A stretch of 43,967 bases of DNA, taken from NCBI GenBank assembly GCA_910586215.1, contig CAJUGH010000033.1:1-43967 (forward strand). The letters run 5' to 3'. The position numbers and the translations under genes were made by a program. This DNA is from an uncultured Acetatifactor sp. Lineage in GTDB: Bacteria > Bacillota > Clostridia > Lachnospirales > Lachnospiraceae. Below, piece by piece: positions 41,715-43,967 of the stretch (its first letter is position 1; each line of letters begins with the position of its first letter). The notes under the pieces were generated by a model that saw only the letters and a list, made by a program, of their open reading frames with translations, was not told the origin of the DNA and searched no databases.

Positions 41715-42950
41715 TTAAGCAAAAAATACATCCTTGAACTCCAGTTCCTCCACCGGCTGTCCCACGTCAATCACGGAAGTGGCATAGAATCTTACGCATT
41801 CCCGCCAGGATTTGTGTCCCGTGGTAAATCTCTTCAGGATCCGCTCCCGGATCAGCCCGCAGCCGCTTCCCTGGGTGCCGAAGAGCAACAGCACAAATTG
41901 AGTGGGACTGTACATGCTGTACACATCGCCACTCCGCAGGGATTTCCCAATAGACTCCCGGAGGATAGGTGTCATAGTCTGGATACGGTCTCTGTCTTCC
42001 AAATGGTTCCCCTTGGCATCTGTCAGGGTACATACCATCATGTACACAGACTCTCCATGCCTCTCTACCACCCGTCTCATCATCCTGTAACCGTCTATAA
42101 AGCTGGGAAACCCGCAGAAATAGGCGCCTGCCTTCCTGGGTTCCTTCTCCTGCAGGATACTGGTAATGCTGGTCGCCGCCTGGGCACTGGTGTAGATCTT
42201 GCTGCCCATGTCCCGCAGCCGGTCCAGCATGCGGTCAGAGGGCGGCAGTCCCATCTCCTCGAAATACATCCTGGTGGTAGCCTCGTAGACTTCCATGGCT
42301 TCCTTGAAACGGTTCATGGCCATAAGACAGTCTATCTTCACCGCCTGCCATTCTTCAAAGGGGTACATGCCAATGGCATCATTGCACAGTTCCAGAAGTT
42401 CCAGGTATCGCTTCCGTTCCTTCAGTTCCTGCTCTGCTGCCTCCAGAGCCTTAAAATACTGCTCCCTGTAGCAGGTACTCTCCATCATCACCCACTCCTC
42501 CCCGGAGAGGTTGGTGAGGAATTCTCCTTTGTAGCTGTGGCAGACCTCACAGAACAGATCCATGCGTTCCCCCGGGTCCGTGGCCGCTTCTGCCCGCTGG
42601 AGCAGGCTTCCAAACACTTCCACGTCCGTTTCCACTTCCATGGGGGAAGTCCAGTAATAGGTACCGCCTCTGTTCTCGATGTAATTCCAGTCTGGCAGTC
42701 CGGCTTCCACCAGTTTCTTCCTAAGTTGATACGTGATGACTTTCAAGTTGTTGGAAGGATTCTCCACGTTGCCCTGTCCATATAGAGTATGCAGTAGCTT
42801 CTCCCTGGTGATTCCTTCCTTCCTATAATAAAGCAGTAGCTGCAACAGCTGCATGCTCTTCTTCGTAGTGTTTTTCTCCGGAGTGACATCCCTGTCCTGG
42901 TATCGCAGCGAAAATACACCAAACATATATACATACAAAATGTCTTTCAT
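41715..42950 (-). CDS. BTAD/SARP-like transcriptional regulator with degenerate GGDEF-like tail
   Basis: A 411-residue regulator. An N-terminal winged helix (about 1-100, with KSMQLLQLLLYYRKEGITREKL... and VITYQLRKKL) is followed by a BTAD tetratricopeptide-like helical domain (about 110-250, EAAEQELKERKRYLELLELC). The last 140 residues look like a diguanylate cyclase fold in which the GGDEF signature is replaced (LRSGDVYSMYSPTQF), so it should not make c-di-GMP. The start has GGGGGA close upstream. It is the first gene of the surface cluster in transcription order and probably controls it. Partner signals are unknown. Confidence 0.85.
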   Translation of the reverse strand: MKDILYVYMFGVFSLRYQDRDVTPEKNTTKKSMQLLQLLLYYRKEGITREKLLHTLYGQGNVENPSNNLKVITYQLRKKLVEAGLPDWNYIENRGGTYYWTSPMEVETDVEVFGSLLQRAEAATDPGERMDLFCEVCHSYKGEFLTNLSGEEWVMMESTCYREQYFKALEAAEQELKERKRYLELLELCNDAIGMYPFEEWQAVKIDCLMAMNRFKEAMEVYEATTRMYFEEMGLPPSDRMLDRLRDMGSKIYTSAQAATSITSILQEKEPRKAGAYFCGFPSFIDGYRMMRRVVERHGESVYMMVCTLTDAKGNHLEDRDRIQTMTPILRESIGKSLRSGDVYSMYSPTQFVLLLFGTQGSGCGLIRERILKRFTTGHKSWRECVRFYATSVIDVGQPVEELEFKDVFFA

Positions 42951-43275
42951 TGCTCCCCCATCCTGTCACAGTGCTGCATGGCTATGTGTGGTATCTACGT
43001 GTCATATCGTAGCCCTGGCTGCCCTATGGTCCCTCGCAGCCGTCCCTGCCAAACCGCCGTCCCTGCCACAGCCTGCTGTGGCACCTGCTGTGACCTCTCC
43101 CCATTTGCCATCGTTCTTCCCCGGCCTCACTGCCCCCCCATAAACGAACATGCCCGCGGAACTTTATCTTCTAGTCGTATATCACTTGTACGGCGCAGAC
43201 TCGCTGTGAACGGATGACTTTTTAGAACCTGTATACTACATCAGTTTGAAATCTTTTTGTATGGAGTGTATTTAT

Positions 43276-43300
43276 AATAGAACCAAGAGCAGGTTCTATT
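43276..43300. repeat. 9-bp perfect inverted repeat over a TATAAT
   Basis: AATAGAACC (43276-43284) and GGTTCTATT (43292-43300) with a 7-nt loop overlap TATAAT (43273-43278) on the plus strand. It may be an operator or a hairpin; no -35 stands at the usual distance. Confidence 0.6.
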
Positions 43301-43385
43301 GTCTAAATTCTATTGTAGTACATGTATCGTCAAAAATCAATAAAGTTGAAGACTTTATGTGAAATTTTATGTATTCTTAATATGA

Positions 43386-43453
43386 AACATGCCATTTTGG
43401 GGCGTATAGATGTGCGTTTTGATGTGCGGAAGAAAGATTATGAATGGCATGTT
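43386..43453 (-). repeat. 11-bp inverted repeat after the Rpn-type gene
   Basis: AACATGCCATT (43386-43396) and AATGGCATGTT (43443-43453) are perfect partners with a 46-nt loop that contains a direct repeat GATGTGCG. It lies 30 nt past the stop of the Rpn-type gene on the minus strand and may act as its transcription end. Confidence 0.5.
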
Positions 43454-43482
43454 ATTTATTCCATTCTGCAATTTGAGATGAC

Positions 43483-43967
43483 TTATGCCATCCCATACCC
43501 GGCAAAAAGAGAACGCCTGTATTCCGCATCTGACAAAGCCCTTTTCAGTTCCTCCATTTTTCCCTGGGCCATGAGTGTCTGGGCGAGTCGGGCCATCTGC
43601 TCTTCGCCTTCGAGCCTTCCTGCTTCTATTCCCTCGAGTCTTCCTGCCTCCATCCCTTCGAACTTGCCCTCTTCAATCAATTCCTTAAGCGCCTGGCACA
43701 TGTCCACTCCCTCCTCTGCTTCTTTATTATTATCATTATTATTCCGAATCCTCTCCAATTCCCTAATGTTCATCATCACACCCAGCATCTGGCAGGTTTC
43801 CCAGTCCACACGGGAACATTCCTTATGGCTATCCAGGTAGTTCTGCAGTTTCTCCCTGCTGTCCCGGCAGGCATACAGTTCGAAGAGCAGGCGCAGTTCC
43901 GTCCGGAAGCTGCTCCTGTCGGAAAAGTATTCCTTCATTTTCCTGTCAATCTCTCCCATTTTCCTCC
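43483..43967 (-). CDS. Rpn-type PD-(D/E)XK nuclease/transposase-like protein, C-terminal part
   Basis: The frame is open to the window edge; at least 158 residues from the first ATG are visible, matching the C-terminal helical region of Rpn-family proteins: MGEIDRKMKEYFSDR, LLFELYACRDSREKL, a region with CQMLGVMMNIRELERI, then VDMCQALKELIEEGK and a repeated tail GRLEGIEAGRLEG that likely coils. The nuclease domain would be outside the window. A close GGAGG-AAA-ATG is present but too tight for a sure start. Related to the truncated copy at 9211-9606. Confidence 0.75.
   Translation of the reverse strand, partial: RKMGEIDRKMKEYFSDRSSFRTELRLLFELYACRDSREKLQNYLDSHKECSRVDWETCQMLGVMMNIRELERIRNNNDNNKEAEEGVDMCQALKELIEEGKFEGMEAGRLEGIEAGRLEGEEQMARLAQTLMAQGKMEELKRALSDAEYRRSLFAGYGMA

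Larger units (their letters stand above)
42951..43482. other. Noncoding leader region with inverted repeats
   Basis: The 530-nt gap before the BTAD gene has no credible reading frame. It holds a short hairpin CCACAG/CTGTGG near 43066-43081 and a repeated GGCAGGGACGGC (minus strand) near 43030-43060, plus the two inverted repeats listed separately. A start site for the BTAD gene is likely here but no convincing -35/-10 pair is seen. Confidence 0.5.

Noticed and set aside
43322..43840. Plus-strand 172-residue frame at the right end
   Set aside because: Most of it is antisense to the Rpn-type gene and the first part lacks a ribosome-binding site.

Overview
The window looks like chromosome from a Lachnospiraceae-type gut clostridium (Firmicutes). 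The reasons are Gram-positive Shine-Dalgarno sequences (AAGGAGG type), a PerR / reverse rubrerythrin / rubredoxin unit of strict anaerobes, a TlpA / CD1871A-type CXXC / polyferredoxin set, class B and class C sortases with LPxTG substrates, a SipW-type signal peptidase, and C-terminal pieces of Rpn-type (PD-(D/E)XK) nucleases. The family placement is inference; no rRNA or species marker is present. Almost every gene lies on the minus strand; the exceptions are the perR unit and one small-RNA candidate.

Layout. 1-230: tRNA-Gly (cut by the edge) and tRNA-Phe with a consensus promoter. 237-15.3 kb: housekeeping and accessory genes, namely DUF3810 and DUF3048 envelope proteins, an Lhr-type helicase, a GNAT acetyltransferase, an oligogalacturonide lyase family protein, a decayed Rpn fragment, the polyferredoxin / CXXC / TlpA set, a cardiolipin synthase and a DUF4091 protein. 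15.3-16.7 kb: mostly noncoding, with a second copy of a structured intergenic element, a promoter-terminator pair defining a ~100-nt RNA, and one orphan small protein. 16.7-20.5 kb: two-component system and the divergent peroxide-defence unit. 20.6-24.2 kb: an AAA ATPase with a small coupled partner, a class B sortase, and a frameshifted DUF262 / P-loop pair. 24.47-42.95 kb: one large cell-surface cluster.

The surface cluster is the main feature. Read along the minus strand it encodes a BTAD-type regulator with a degenerate GGDEF-like tail, a 1910-residue LPETG-anchored adhesin carrying 26 HxHx3C motifs and a fibro-slime/PA14-like domain, an LPSTG major pilin, a class C sortase, a coiled-coil protein, a signal peptidase I, a secreted pilin-like protein with no anchor, two SipW-type-signal (TasA/CalY-like) proteins, two membrane-tethered surface proteins with non-canonical tails, and the SipW-type peptidase. 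It therefore joins a sortase pilus module to a TasA/SipW fibre module under one regulator. The Cys/His repeats of the adhesin form a candidate extracellular metal-binding or disulfide rod that I cannot assign to a named family.

Two intergenic elements (11683-11815 and 15470-15643) share terminal inverted repeats and three stems that differ by compensatory changes. That is good evidence for a conserved folded RNA or a mobile palindromic element. Two other multi-hairpin spacers (24247-24443 and 41559-41712) resemble them in style but are not clearly homologous.
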